DNA of 64,000 nucleotides, taken from Streptomyces davaonensis JCM 4913. Lineage in GTDB: Bacteria; Actinomycetota; Actinomycetes; Streptomycetales; Streptomycetaceae. This document shows, in pieces, positions 29,886 through 43,442 of the stretch (position 1 is its first letter; each line of letters begins with the position of its first letter). Where the stretch lies: the NCBI RefSeq assembly GCF_000349325.1, contig NC_020504.1:8040326-8104325 (forward strand), in the 5' to 3' direction. Under the pieces are notes generated by a model that was not told where the DNA came from, ran no database searches, and worked only from the letters and a program-made list of their open reading frames with translations. Position numbers and translations under genes: made by a program.

Positions 29886-30776
29886 ATGGCGCACACCGAC
29901 CACCAGACCATGCGGCACGTCTTGCGCCGCGAAATCGCCGGCACCATCGGCCTGCTCACCGACGAGCACGACTTCCGGGCCATGCGGCACTACCGCAGCT
30001 TCACCTTCGACGACCACACCATCTACCTCCAACAAATCGAGGCGCTCCTCAAAACACGAGCCTCACAAGGCAGCCACACCACCGTGGCCCTCTTCGACCC
30101 ACAGGAGTACGCCGAATTCTGCGCGGACACCGGCCTCGACCCGGACATCCCGTCCAGCCGCACCCGCTACACCGCCGAACTCGCCACCACAGGCCCCAGC
30201 CTCCCCTACGACGGCCAGCCCCTGGCCGATCTCGTCCCGGACCTCATCGACGAAGCCGTCCGCCAGGCCACATGGGAGTACGCGTCCACCCTCCTGACCC
30301 GCCTCGGCGCCTGCGCCACCTGCGGCGAGGACTTCGGCCGTGCCGCCTTCGCCCGAGCCTCGTCCCTCCTCGTCCGCATCCTCGACACCGCCCGACCCGG
30401 CCACCGACACCTCGTCTGTAGCGTCTCCGGCACACCGGAAGCACTGGTCGCCGTCCTCCACGCCGACGAGGACGCCAAGGGCACCACCGAACTCGACGAA
30501 GCCGAAGCCCTCGAATTCACCACCGTCCTCGCCCTCGGCCTCGCCACCCAGAGCACCGGCGGCCTCGTCATGCGCACCAGCACACCCGGCACCACGGACA
30601 CCATCTACGGCTGGCGCCTACGCGGCGACGGCCTCGAGCCCCTCACCGCAGGCGAGGTCTTCGACGCCTACTGCACCGACATCGAATCCGGCGACCTCAT
30701 CTCCCCGGAGTCCAACGTCGACTACACCGTCCCGCCGGACATCGGAGAGACGAGGGGCCGAGGACACACGCACTGA
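29886..30776 (+). CDS. Conserved-looking hypothetical protein
   Basis: I do not recognise this 296-residue soluble protein. It starts at ATG 29886 behind GGGGGAAAC. It is acidic, with no membrane segment. The N-terminal part (FRAMRHYRSFTFDDHTIYLQ) and a middle CATCGEDFGRAAFARA stretch with two cysteines stand out. Codon use is that of its neighbours, so it is a genuine gene. It follows the acetoacetyl-CoA synthetase after a terminator, so is likely its own transcription unit, and converges on ptsI. A Streptomyces-specific replication/segregation or DNA-damage role cannot be argued from sequence. Confidence 0.75.
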   Translation: MAHTDHQTMRHVLRREIAGTIGLLTDEHDFRAMRHYRSFTFDDHTIYLQQIEALLKTRASQGSHTTVALFDPQEYAEFCADTGLDPDIPSSRTRYTAELATTGPSLPYDGQPLADLVPDLIDEAVRQATWEYASTLLTRLGACATCGEDFGRAAFARASSLLVRILDTARPGHRHLVCSVSGTPEALVAVLHADEDAKGTTELDEAEALEFTTVLALGLATQSTGGLVMRTSTPGTTDTIYGWRLRGDGLEPLTAGEVFDAYCTDIESGDLISPESNVDYTVPPDIGETRGRGHTH

Positions 30777-30783
30777 ACATGGA

Positions 30784-30815
30784 AGGGGCGCCCCGCCCGA
30801 AGGTGGAGCGCCCCT
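30784..30815. terminator. hairpin between converging genes
   Basis: AGGGGCGC pairs with GCGCCCCT (8-bp stem, 16-base loop) in the 69-base gap between the hypothetical gene and ptsI, and would stop transcription from either side. Confidence 0.6.
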
Positions 30816-30845
30816 CAAGACCAGGCACGAACAGCCCGGGACTTC

Positions 30846-32516
30846 CTATTCGCCGGACAGCACGGCCTGCGCCGCACCGCGCGCTTCCTCAGCGCTCTCG
30901 GCAGCCCGAGCGGCCGCCGCGGCCCGCTCGCACTGCGCCAGCGTGTACTTGGCGAGAGTCGCCCGCACATAAGGAATCGACGCCGAACCCATGGAAAGGG
31001 AGGTGACGCCCAGACCGGTCAGCACACACGCGAGCAGCGGGTCGGACGCGGCCTCACCGCAGACACCACAGCTCTTGCCCTCCGCCTTCGCCGCCTCGGC
31101 GGACAGCGCCACCAGGTCCAGCAGCGCAGGCTGCCACGGGTCCTGAAGACGGGACACCGCACCCACCTGACGGTCGGCGGCGAACGTGTACTGCGCGAGG
31201 TCATTGGTGCCCAGCGACAGGAACTCGACCTCCTGAAGGATCGAGCGCGCCCGCAGCGCCGCCGACGGGATCTCCACCATCGCGCCGAACTTCGCCCGAA
31301 GCCCGGCCGCACGGCAGGCGTCCGCGAACGCCTTGGCGTCGGCACGGTCGGCCACCATCGGGGCCATCACCTCGAGGTAGACCGGCAGGCCCTCGGCCGC
31401 CTTGGCGAGCGCCGTCAGCTGGGTGCGCAGGACCTCCGGATGGTCGAGCAGCGTCCGCAGCCCGCGCACGCCCAGAGCCGGGTTCGGCTCGTCGGCCGGA
31501 GTGAGGAACTCCAGCGGTTTGTCGGCACCCGCGTCCAGCACACGTACGACGACACGACCCTCGGGGAACGCCTCGAGCACCTGCCGGTAGGCCTCGACCT
31601 GCTTCTGCTCCGACGGAGCGTTCTTGCTGTCGTCGAGGAAGAGGAACTCGGTACGGAACAGACCGACACCCTCAGCACCGGCCTCGACCGCGGCCGGCAC
31701 GTCCGACGGGCCGCCGACGTTGGCCAGCAGCGGCACCTTGTGGCCGTCGGCCGTGGCGCCCGGACCGGTCGAAGCGGCCAGCGCGGCCTTGCGCTCGGCG
31801 GCGGCGGCCTCTAGCTGTCCCTTCTTCTCCTCGCTCGGGTTCACGAAGATCTCGCCGGTGCTGCCGTCGACGGCGATCATCGTCCCCTCGGCGAGCTCAC
31901 CGGCTCCGGGCAGCGCCACCACGGCCGGAACACCGAGCGCCCGCGCCAGGATCGCGCTGTGACTGGTCGGCCCGCCCTCTTCGGTGACGAAGCCGAGCAC
32001 CAGGGTCGGGTCCAGCAGCGCCGTGTCGGCCGGCGCGAGATCGCGGGCGACCAGGACATAGGGCTCGTCGCTGTCCGGGACGCCCGGCATCGGAACCCCG
32101 AGCAAACGGGCGACGATACGATTCCGCACGTCGTCCAGGTCGGCGACACGGCCGGCGAGATACTCCCCGGCGTTCGCCAGCAACTCGCGGTACGCGGCGA
32201 AGGCGTCGTATACCGCGCGCTCGGCCGTACTGCCGACCGCGATACGGCGCTCCACGTCCGCCATCAACTCGGGGTCCTGAGCCATCATCGCCTGGGCCTC
32301 GAGCACTGCCTGGGCTTCGCCCCCCGCCAGATTGCCGCGCGCAATCAGGTCGGCTGCCACAGCCTCCACGGCCTTGCGGGCGCGCCCCTGTTCACGCCCC
32401 GCCTCCTCCACCGGGATCTGCTTGGCCGGCGGCTCCAGGACCGCCGTTCCCATGTGCCGAACCTCGCCGATCGCCACACCGTGGCTCACGCCGACGCCTC
32501 GCAGCGTTGTCTCCAT
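30846..32516 (-). CDS. ptsI: PTS Enzyme I (phosphoenolpyruvate-protein phosphotransferase)
   Basis: A 556-residue Enzyme I. It takes phosphate from phosphoenolpyruvate onto its active histidine (H186 in GGPTSHSAIL) and passes it to HPr. Order: N-terminal HPr-binding and phosphohistidine domains (1-~230), then the PEP-binding barrel (~250-550) with FRTEFLFLD, MVEIPSAAL, SLGTNDLAQYT and the active cysteine motif SCGVCGEAASDP. ATG 32516 gives the family-typical METTLRGVGVSHG start; an in-frame start 26 codons upstream would add an atypical tail. It is the second gene of crr-ptsI, 79 bases after crr, and shares the DasR site upstream. Confidence 0.96.
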   Translation of the reverse strand: METTLRGVGVSHGVAIGEVRHMGTAVLEPPAKQIPVEEAGREQGRARKAVEAVAADLIARGNLAGGEAQAVLEAQAMMAQDPELMADVERRIAVGSTAERAVYDAFAAYRELLANAGEYLAGRVADLDDVRNRIVARLLGVPMPGVPDSDEPYVLVARDLAPADTALLDPTLVLGFVTEEGGPTSHSAILARALGVPAVVALPGAGELAEGTMIAVDGSTGEIFVNPSEEKKGQLEAAAAERKAALAASTGPGATADGHKVPLLANVGGPSDVPAAVEAGAEGVGLFRTEFLFLDDSKNAPSEQKQVEAYRQVLEAFPEGRVVVRVLDAGADKPLEFLTPADEPNPALGVRGLRTLLDHPEVLRTQLTALAKAAEGLPVYLEVMAPMVADRADAKAFADACRAAGLRAKFGAMVEIPSAALRARSILQEVEFLSLGTNDLAQYTFAADRQVGAVSRLQDPWQPALLDLVALSAEAAKAEGKSCGVCGEAASDPLLACVLTGLGVTSLSMGSASIPYVRATLAKYTLAQCERAAAAARAAESAEEARGAAQAVLSGE

Positions 32517-32595
32517 CTCACCCGTCTCCGTTAGTGCGGCGGGTCCCGCCGCCGCGGTGGTTGTCCCTGTATGCCGTCGCAGGACGGCGCTCACG

Positions 32596-33045
32596 TCACT
32601 TCCAGACGAAGAGACTGTCGCCCGCCTTCACATCGCCCTCGTCACGGAGATCGGCGAGAGCCTCGGCGGTGGCTTCGAGAGCGACGATCGGACACACCGG
32701 GGACTTCCCGGCGGCCTCGACGGCGGCCGGGTTCCAGCGGACGATGCCCTGACCACGAGTCACGGTGTCGCCCTTGTTCACGAGCAGCTCGAAGCCCTCG
32801 CCGTTGAGCTGCACGGTGTCGATGCCCAGGTGGGTGAGAACGCCGTGGCCGTGCTCGTCCACTACTACGAACGCGTGCGGGTGGAGAGAAACGATGACTC
32901 CGTCCACGGGGGAGACGGCCTCGGAGGGCTCACGGTCGGGGTCGATCGCTGTACCCGGGCCGACCATGGCCCCGGAGAAGACCGGATCCGGCACTGCCGC
33001 CAGTCCGATGGCGCGTCCTGCGAGCGGGGACGTCACGGTGGTCAT
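32596..33045 (-). CDS. crr: PTS EIIA component, glucose-type (EIIA-Crr)
   Basis: A 149-residue EIIA(Glc)-family protein, the phosphocarrier between HPr and the sugar permeases. The phosphorylated histidine is H72 in VLTHLGIDTV, and the supporting histidine is H57 in SLHPHAFVV, equivalent to H90 and H75 of the E. coli protein. It starts at ATG 33045, preceded by a GGGAGG-rich site, and heads the crr-ptsI operon. A near-perfect DasR palindrome lies 117 bases upstream. In Streptomyces this protein is linked to N-acetylglucosamine uptake. Confidence 0.95.
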   Translation of the reverse strand: MTTVTSPLAGRAIGLAAVPDPVFSGAMVGPGTAIDPDREPSEAVSPVDGVIVSLHPHAFVVVDEHGHGVLTHLGIDTVQLNGEGFELLVNKGDTVTRGQGIVRWNPAAVEAAGKSPVCPIVALEATAEALADLRDEGDVKAGDSLFVWK

Positions 33046-33159
33046 GGGAAGCCTCCCAGGGGTGGAGATGCATATGGGCCGTCACTGCCTGTACCGGACG
33101 GCGCACTGTTCAGCAGGGTATGTCATATGAACTACCGGTTCCGCATGGGTGGGCCGTTC

Positions 33160-33175
33160 GGTGGTCTAGACCATA
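33160..33175. promoter_or_regulatory. DasR-responsive element (dre) upstream of crr-ptsI
   Basis: The core TGGTCTAGACCA (33162-33173) is a perfect 12-bp palindrome and fits the known DasR consensus of Streptomyces (A-S-TGGTCTAGACCA-S-T). DasR is the GntR-family repressor that responds to aminosugar phosphates and controls the general PTS genes, so this site very likely represses crr-ptsI. It also lies 15 bp upstream of the first rrn promoter on the other strand. Confidence 0.82.
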
Positions 33176-33187
33176 ACCCCTAACGAT

Positions 33188-33217
33188 TTGCACCCGCTCC
33201 GCGGCCCCGTGTACAGT
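33188..33217 (+). promoter_or_regulatory. rRNA operon promoter (first of probable several)
   Basis: TTGCAC (33188-33193), an 18-bp spacer and TACAGT (33212-33217) form a strong housekeeping promoter about 380 bases ahead of 16S rRNA. Further candidates follow: TTGTCA (33279-33284) with CACTAT (33301-33306), and a TAGAGT -10 at 33352-33357 with weak -35. Streptomyces rrn operons usually have several promoters in tandem. Confidence 0.65.
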
Positions 33218-33419
33218 CGTACTCCTGCTTAAGGCTGAGTGACGCGAACCAAGCGTCTTTGCCTGGCAGCACCCAACTTTGTCAGATCCTATCTCGGGGT
33301 CACTATCCGCATGCCTGCGGAACGGTGGTCAGAGAGTCGGAAAAACCCTGATAGAGTTTGGAAACACCGAAGGGAAGCCCGGAGGAAAGCCCGAGAGGGT
33401 GAGTACAAAGGAAGCGACC

Positions 33420-33439
33420 GTTCCTTGAGAACTCAACAG
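33420..33439 (+). promoter_or_regulatory. BoxA-like element in the rrn leader
   Basis: The leader carries GTTCCTTGAGAACTCAACAG. A close copy, GTTGTTTGAGAACTGCACAG, occurs in the 16S-23S spacer at 35399-35418. These match the actinobacterial BoxA antitermination element that recruits NusB/S10 to rRNA transcripts. The rest of the leader up to 33597 shows pairing arms for RNA processing and no gene. Confidence 0.6.
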
Positions 33440-33597
33440 CGTGCCAAAAATCAACGCCAGATATGTTGATACCCCGTCTCTCCCGTTCGGGAGGACGAGG
33501 TTCCTTTGAAATAACACAGCGAGGACGCTGTGTGCGAGGGGATTATTCCTCCTCTCGCACCGCTCTCGTGGTGTTGCACCGGATTACCGGTAAACAT

Positions 33598-38556
<4,959 letters not shown>

Positions 38557-38654
38557 CAGTTGCTCGCGTCCACTGTGTTGGTTCTGAAACCACGAACGGC
38601 CCCGTATGGCCATATGGCTTCATGCGGTGCGGCATTGTTCGACAGTTTCATAGT

Positions 38655-38774
38655 GTTTCGGTGGTCATAGCGTGAGGGAAACGCCCGGTTACATTCCGAA
38701 CCCGGAAGCTAAGCCTTACAGCGCCGATGGTACTGCAGGGGGGACCCTGTGGGAGAGTAGGACGCCGCCGAACT
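38655..38774 (+). rRNA. rrf: 5S ribosomal RNA
   Basis: A 120-base 5S rRNA with 5' GTTTCGGTGGTCATAGCGTG and 3' GAGAGTAGGACGCCGCCGAAC, which pair to form helix I, and the loop CCGAACCCGGAAGCTAAGC. It completes the 16S-23S-5S operon. Confidence 0.96.
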
Positions 38775-38780
38775 CCTTTT

Positions 38781-38826
38781 AAAGCTCTGGCTCTTGGGCA
38801 CACCGCCCAGGAGCCAGAGCTTTTTT
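38781..38826 (+). terminator. rrn operon intrinsic terminator
   Basis: AAAGCTCTGGCTC pairs with GAGCCAGAGCTTT (13-bp stem), and the 3' arm runs into a T6 tract, giving a classical rho-independent terminator seven bases after 5S. Confidence 0.93.
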
Positions 38827-38883
38827 GCGTTGAGGTAAGGTCAGGGGGCATCGTTCGCACGTTTCCCCACAGGAGGCCCCCGG

Positions 38884-39492
38884 GTGGAGGTCCAGGAGAC
38901 CCGGGTCCAGACGGACCGGGTCCTCACCATCCCCAACATCCTCAGCATGGCTCGGCTCCTCGGTGTGCCGCTGTTCCTGTGGCTGATCCTCAGGCCGGAG
39001 TTCGGCGGGCCGGAGAGCGATGGCTGGGCTCTGCTCGTGCTGATGCTCAGTGGGATCAGTGACTACCTGGACGGCAAGCTCGCCCGGCGTTGGAATCAGG
39101 TGAGCAGCCTCGGCCGGCTCCTGGATCCGGCCGCAGACCGGCTCTACATTCTCTCGACTTTGGTCGGACTGACCTGGCGTGAGATTCTGCCGCTCTGGTT
39201 GACTGCCGTACTTCTTGCACGAGAACTGGTTCTGCTGGTGATGGTGGGCATCCTCAGGCGTCATGGGTATCCGCCGCCCCAGGTGAACTTCCTGGGGAAG
39301 GCGGCTACTTTCAACCTGATGTATGCTTTCCCGTTGCTCCTGCTCAGCGATGGAAGCGGGTGGCTCCCGTCACTTGCTGCTATTTTCGGATGGGCGTTCG
39401 CCGGATGGGGTACAACGCTCTACTGGTGGGCAGGAGTCCTCTACGTGGTACAAGTCCGCCGCCTGGTCCGTGCGGACGCCATGGCCGATTGA
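38884..39492 (+). CDS. CDP-alcohol phosphatidyltransferase family protein
   Basis: A 202-residue membrane enzyme with about six helices. The family motif DG(x)2AR(x)8G(x)3D(x)3D is complete in SDYLDGKLARR ... LGRLLDPAADR (residues about 59-86). It transfers a phosphoalcohol onto CDP-diacylglycerol at the membrane. It occupies the position of pgsA2 in the M. tuberculosis Rv1822-Rv1832 cluster, so a phosphatidylglycerophosphate synthase-like or cardiolipin synthase-like role is possible, but the alcohol substrate is not certain. The GTG start at 38884 is placed by AGGAGG 8-13 bases upstream. Confidence 0.92.
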   Translation: MEVQETRVQTDRVLTIPNILSMARLLGVPLFLWLILRPEFGGPESDGWALLVLMLSGISDYLDGKLARRWNQVSSLGRLLDPAADRLYILSTLVGLTWREILPLWLTAVLLARELVLLVMVGILRRHGYPPPQVNFLGKAATFNLMYAFPLLLLSDGSGWLPSLAAIFGWAFAGWGTTLYWWAGVLYVVQVRRLVRADAMAD

Positions 39493-39605
39493 ACTCGCCC
39501 TTGATGCGATCCAGCGGCTCGATGGCCCGCGGCAGAAAAGTGCGGGACAATCTGGACGGGTGAAGTCGGCTAGACCGTCGTCTCTTAGAGGAGGACGCTT
39601 CCGAC

Positions 39606-42101
39606 ATGAAGGCCGTCGTGATGGCCGGAGGCGAAGGCACACGCCTTCGCCCCATGACCTCAAGCATGCCCAAGCCGCTCCTGCCGGTGGCCAACCGGCC
39701 GATCATGGAGCACGTTCTGAGGCTGCTCAAAAGGCATGGGCTCAACGAGACCGTCGTTACTGTCCAGTTCCTGGCCTCGCTGGTCAAGAACTACTTCGGT
39801 GATGGCGAGGAGCTCGGGATGGAGCTCAGCTATGCCAACGAGGAGAAGCCACTCGGTACCGCCGGAAGCGTCAAGAACGCCGAAGAGGCGTTGAAGGACG
39901 ACGCTTTCCTCGTGATCTCCGGTGATGCCCTGACCGACTTCGACCTCACCGATCTCATCCGTTTCCACAAGGAGAAGGGTGCCCTCGTCACTGTCTGTCT
40001 GACGCGGGTGCCGAATCCGCTGGAATTCGGAATCACCATCGTCGACGAAGAGGGCAAGGTCGAGCGTTTCCTTGAGAAGCCGACCTGGGGCCAGGTTTTC
40101 TCCGACACCGTGAACACCGGCATTTATGTCATGGAGCCCGAGGTCTTCGACTATGTCGAGGCTGATGTGCCCGTCGACTGGTCCGGTGATGTCTTCCCTC
40201 AGCTGATGAAGGAGGGCAAGCCCATCTATGGGTATGTCGCGGAGGGCTACTGGGAGGATGTCGGCACCCACGAGAGCTATGTGAAGGCGCAGGCCGACGT
40301 CCTGGAGGGCAAGGTCGACGTCGAACTCGACGGGTTCGAGATCTCGCCGGGCGTATGGGTGGCGGAGGGTGCCGAGGTGCATTCCGATGCCGTCCTTCGC
40401 GGTCCCCTCTACATCGGGGACTATGCCAAGGTCGAGGCCGGTGCCGAAATTCGGGAGCACACCGTTGTCGGCTCCAACGTCGTCGTGAAGAGCGGGGCCT
40501 TTCTGCACAAGGCCGTCGTGCACGACAACGTGTATGTCGGGCAGCACAGCAATCTCCGTGGCTGTGTCGTCGGCAAGAACACCGACATCATGCGCTCGGC
40601 CCGGATCGAGGACGGCGCCGTCATCGGCGACGAGTGCCTGATCGGGGAAGAATCGATCATTCAGGGCAATGTGCGGGTCTACCCGTTCAAGATCATTGAG
40701 GCCGGTGCTTTCGTCAACACCTCGGTGATCTGGGAGTCCAGGGGCCAGGCGCATCTCTTCGGTGCCCGAGGGGTCTCGGGAATCCTGAACGTGGAGATCA
40801 CGCCCGAGTTGGCGGTGCGGTTGGCCGGTGCCTATGCGACGACTCTCAAGAAGGGGTCGACCGTCACCACGGCCCGCGACCACTCCCGTGGCGCTCGGGC
40901 GCTGAAGCGGGCGGTCATCTCCGCTCTTCAGGCGAGCGCCATCGACGTACGGGACCTGGAGAACGTACCGCTGCCCGTGGCGCGGCAGCAGACCGCGCGC
41001 GGTAGTGCCGGCGGGATCATGATCCGGACCACGCCCGGGGTGCCGGACTCCGTGGACATCATGTTCTTCGACGGGCAGGGTGCTGACCTGTCGCAGGGCG
41101 GTCAGCGGAAGCTGGACCGCGTGTTCGCGCGGCAGGAGTACCGGCGGGCGTTCCCGGGGGAGATCGGGGACCTGCACTTCCCGGCGAGCGTCTTCGACTC
41201 GTACACAGGATCACTGCTGCGCAATGTCGACACGACGGGGATCGCCGATTCCGGGCTCAAGGTCGTGGTGGACGCGTCCAACGGCAGTGCGGGTCTCGTG
41301 CTGCCCAGCCTGCTGGGCAAGCTCGGTGTGGACTCGTTGACCATCAATCCGGGTCTCGACGAGTCGCGGCCGACGGAGACCGCGGACACCCGGCGTTCGG
41401 GGCTGGTGCGGCTGGGCGAGATCGTCGCCTCCGCGCGGGCCGCGTTCGGGGTGCGGTTCGACCCTGTGGGCGAGCGGCTGTCCCTGGTCGACGAGAAGGG
41501 ACGGATCGTCGAGGACGACCGTGCACTGCTTGTCATGCTCGACCTGGTGGCGGCGGAGCGGCGCAGCGGGCGGGTGGCGCTTCCGGTGACGACCACCAGG
41601 ATCGCCGAGCAGGTGGCGGCGTACCACGGGACGCAGGTGGAATGGACGACCACGTCGCCCGACGATCTGACCCGGGTCGGGCGGGACGAGACCACGATCT
41701 TCGGCGGTGACGGCAAGGCCGGGTTCATCATCCCGGAGTTCAGCAGCGTCTTCGACGGTACGGCGGCCTTCGTACGGCTGATCGGGCTGGTGGCGCGGAC
41801 TCAGCTCACCCTGAGCCAGATCGACGCCCGGATTCCGCGGGCGCATGTCCTCAAGCGGGATCTGGCGACGCCGTGGGCCGTCAAGGGGCTCGTCATGCGG
41901 CGGGTCGTCGAGGCCGCCGGAGACCGGTTCGTGGACACCACGGACGGGGTGCGGGTCGTCGAGACGGACGGGCGCTGGGTGATGGTGCTGCCGGACCCGG
42001 CCGAAGCGGTCACTCACCTGTGGGCGGAGGGCCCGGACGACGCCTCCGCGCAGGCTCTGCTCGACGAGTGGTCGGCCGTGGTGGACAGCGCCGGCCGCTG
42101 A
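39606..42101 (+). CDS. Mannose-1-phosphate guanylyltransferase fused to a degenerate phosphomutase domain
   Basis: An 831-residue protein of three parts. Residues 1-~235 are a nucleotidyltransferase (MKAVVMAGGEGTRLRP, SMPKPLLPVANRPI). Residues ~250-375 are left-handed beta-helix hexapeptide repeats (VAEGAEVHSDAVLRG, VVGSNVVVKSGAFL). Residues ~380-831 have the fold pattern of a phosphohexomutase (VVVDASNGSAGLVLPSLLGK). The first part should make GDP-mannose or a similar sugar nucleotide for glycans. The mutase part lacks the catalytic serine loop (GGIMIRTTPG in place of TASHNP) and the DGDxDR metal loop (here FDPVGERL), so it is probably regulatory or structural. AGGAGG lies 11-16 bases before the ATG. 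Confidence 0.92.
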   Translation: MKAVVMAGGEGTRLRPMTSSMPKPLLPVANRPIMEHVLRLLKRHGLNETVVTVQFLASLVKNYFGDGEELGMELSYANEEKPLGTAGSVKNAEEALKDDAFLVISGDALTDFDLTDLIRFHKEKGALVTVCLTRVPNPLEFGITIVDEEGKVERFLEKPTWGQVFSDTVNTGIYVMEPEVFDYVEADVPVDWSGDVFPQLMKEGKPIYGYVAEGYWEDVGTHESYVKAQADVLEGKVDVELDGFEISPGVWVAEGAEVHSDAVLRGPLYIGDYAKVEAGAEIREHTVVGSNVVVKSGAFLHKAVVHDNVYVGQHSNLRGCVVGKNTDIMRSARIEDGAVIGDECLIGEESIIQGNVRVYPFKIIEAGAFVNTSVIWESRGQAHLFGARGVSGILNVEITPELAVRLAGAYATTLKKGSTVTTARDHSRGARALKRAVISALQASAIDVRDLENVPLPVARQQTARGSAGGIMIRTTPGVPDSVDIMFFDGQGADLSQGGQRKLDRVFARQEYRRAFPGEIGDLHFPASVFDSYTGSLLRNVDTTGIADSGLKVVVDASNGSAGLVLPSLLGKLGVDSLTINPGLDESRPTETADTRRSGLVRLGEIVASARAAFGVRFDPVGERLSLVDEKGRIVEDDRALLVMLDLVAAERRSGRVALPVTTTRIAEQVAAYHGTQVEWTTTSPDDLTRVGRDETTIFGGDGKAGFIIPEFSSVFDGTAAFVRLIGLVARTQLTLSQIDARIPRAHVLKRDLATPWAVKGLVMRRVVEAAGDRFVDTTDGVRVVETDGRWVMVLPDPAEAVTHLWAEGPDDASAQALLDEWSAVVDSAGR

Positions 42102-42118
42102 AACGGGCTCTACGCGCG

Positions 42119-42158
42119 CGTGCCGGACAAGTCTCCCCAAGGGGGCCTGTCCGGCACG
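42119..42158 (+). terminator. terminator hairpin after the guanylyltransferase gene
   Basis: CGTGCCGGACA pairs perfectly with TGTCCGGCACG (11-bp stem, 18-base loop). It begins 18 bases after the stop codon and separates this gene from the DUF881 cluster. Confidence 0.75.
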
Positions 42159-42199
42159 CCGGTGGGGCCATTCGGAGGTACTGGGCGCGACGTGCGACG

Positions 42200-43108
42200 A
42201 TGTGCGGCATGCCGCAGCAGCCCCCCGTTCGGAGCACTCCTACGCGCCCCCCGCGCCCGGATGCTTCCATGTCGCTGCTCACCAATGTCATGGACCACAG
42301 CCTCGATGACGGGTACGCGGAGGCGGCTGCGCGGAAGAAGGCGGCGGACGGTGGTCTGCCCAAGACGCTCCGGGCGAAGCTCGGGCTCGCGGCCGGTCTG
42401 GTGCTGGCGGCCCTGGTGGTCACCGTGGGTGCGGCTCAGGCCCGGGTCGCGGCTCCTGTCGTGGCAAAGGAGCGCGAGGAGCTGATCGACCGGATCGATC
42501 AGGAGACCGAGGCCGCCGACAAGCTCGAGGACAGCGTCGACAAGCTGCGGGACGACGTGAGCGCGCGCCAGCGCGAGGCGCTCAAGGAGGGCGGCGGCGA
42601 GCAGGCGGAGCTGGTGGGGATTCTCGCCGGGGCCGTCGAGGTGCACGGGCCTGGCGTGAAACTGGTCGTGAACGACGCCAAGGAATCCGGCGGGGGCGGT
42701 GACGGGGACCCGCGTGAGACGTCCGGGTTCTCGGACACGGGACGGGTCCGGGACCGGGACATGCAGCGCGTGGTCAACGGGCTGTGGGAGTCGGGGGCCG
42801 AGGCCATCTCCATCAACGGGCAGCGGCTGACGGCGCTGTCGGCGATCAGGGCCGCGGGTGACGCGATACTGGTCGACAACAAGCCGCTGGTGCCGCCGTA
42901 CACGGTGCTCGCGGTGGGGGACGGGGAGCGGCTGAGCGGCAGGTTCCAGGACAGCGCCGACGGGCTGTATCTGCACGCCTTGCAGGAGAACTTCGGCATC
43001 AGGACCGCCATCTCCGTGGAAAGTGAGCTCCGGCTGCCCGCGGCACCCAGTGTGACTGTACGAACAGCACAGCCGAACACCGAGAAATCCGAGAAGGGCA
43101 CATCGTGA
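42200..43108 (+). CDS. DUF881 family membrane protein (first copy)
   Basis: A 302-residue protein with a ~75-residue cytoplasmic N-terminus, one membrane helix (LGLAAGLVLAALVVTVGAAQ), an extracytoplasmic coiled coil (residues ~95-135, ERLIDRIDQETEAADKLEDS-like heptads) and the DUF881 domain (LAGAVEVHGPGVKLVVND through SAIRAAGDAILVDNKPLVPP). Function is unknown. The DUF881-sbp-DUF881 trio is widespread in Gram-positive bacteria and lies here, as in mycobacteria, next to garA and ftsR, which suggests an envelope or division role. The start is uncertain: ATG 42200 or ATG 42209, neither with a well-spaced ribosome site. Its stop overlaps the sbp start by four bases. Confidence 0.88.
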   Translation: MCGMPQQPPVRSTPTRPPRPDASMSLLTNVMDHSLDDGYAEAAARKKAADGGLPKTLRAKLGLAAGLVLAALVVTVGAAQARVAAPVVAKEREELIDRIDQETEAADKLEDSVDKLRDDVSARQREALKEGGGEQAELVGILAGAVEVHGPGVKLVVNDAKESGGGGDGDPRETSGFSDTGRVRDRDMQRVVNGLWESGAEAISINGQRLTALSAIRAAGDAILVDNKPLVPPYTVLAVGDGERLSGRFQDSADGLYLHALQENFGIRTAISVESELRLPAAPSVTVRTAQPNTEKSEKGTS

Positions 43109-43437
43109 TCGCCGTACTGGGCCTCGTCGTGGGAGTCGTGGCCGGCCTGTTGGTCCGGCCTGAGGTTCCGGCGGTCGTCGAGCCTTACTTGCCGATCGCC
43201 GTCGTGGCGGCGCTGGACGCCGTCTTCGGTGGTCTGCGGGCCATGCTCGACGGCATCTTCGACGACAAGGTCTTCGTGGTGTCGTTCCTGTCCAATGTGG
43301 TCGTCGCCGCGCTGATCGTGTTCCTGGGCGACAAGTTGGGTGTGGGCGCGCAGCTGTCCACCGGCGTCGTCGTGGTCCTCGGTATCCGGATCTTCTCGAA
43401 CGCCGCGGCGATCCGCCGGCACGTGTTCCGGGCGTGA
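43105..43437 (+). CDS. sbp: Small basic protein Sbp (DUF1290)
   Basis: A 110-residue protein with three hydrophobic helices (VLGLVVGVVAGLLV; VVEPYLPIAVVAALDAVFGG; VVVAALIVFLGDKLG). It matches the DUF1290 'small basic protein' family, encoded between the two DUF881 genes in most Gram-positive genomes. It is integral to the membrane; no enzymatic motif is present. The start overlaps the previous stop (ATGA-type overlap, GTGATC at 43105) and its own stop overlaps the next gene's possible GTG, indicating tight co-translation. Confidence 0.9.
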   Translation: MIAVLGLVVGVVAGLLVRPEVPAVVEPYLPIAVVAALDAVFGGLRAMLDGIFDDKVFVVSFLSNVVVAALIVFLGDKLGVGAQLSTGVVVVLGIRIFSNAAAIRRHVFRA

Positions 43438-43442
43438 GGCCG

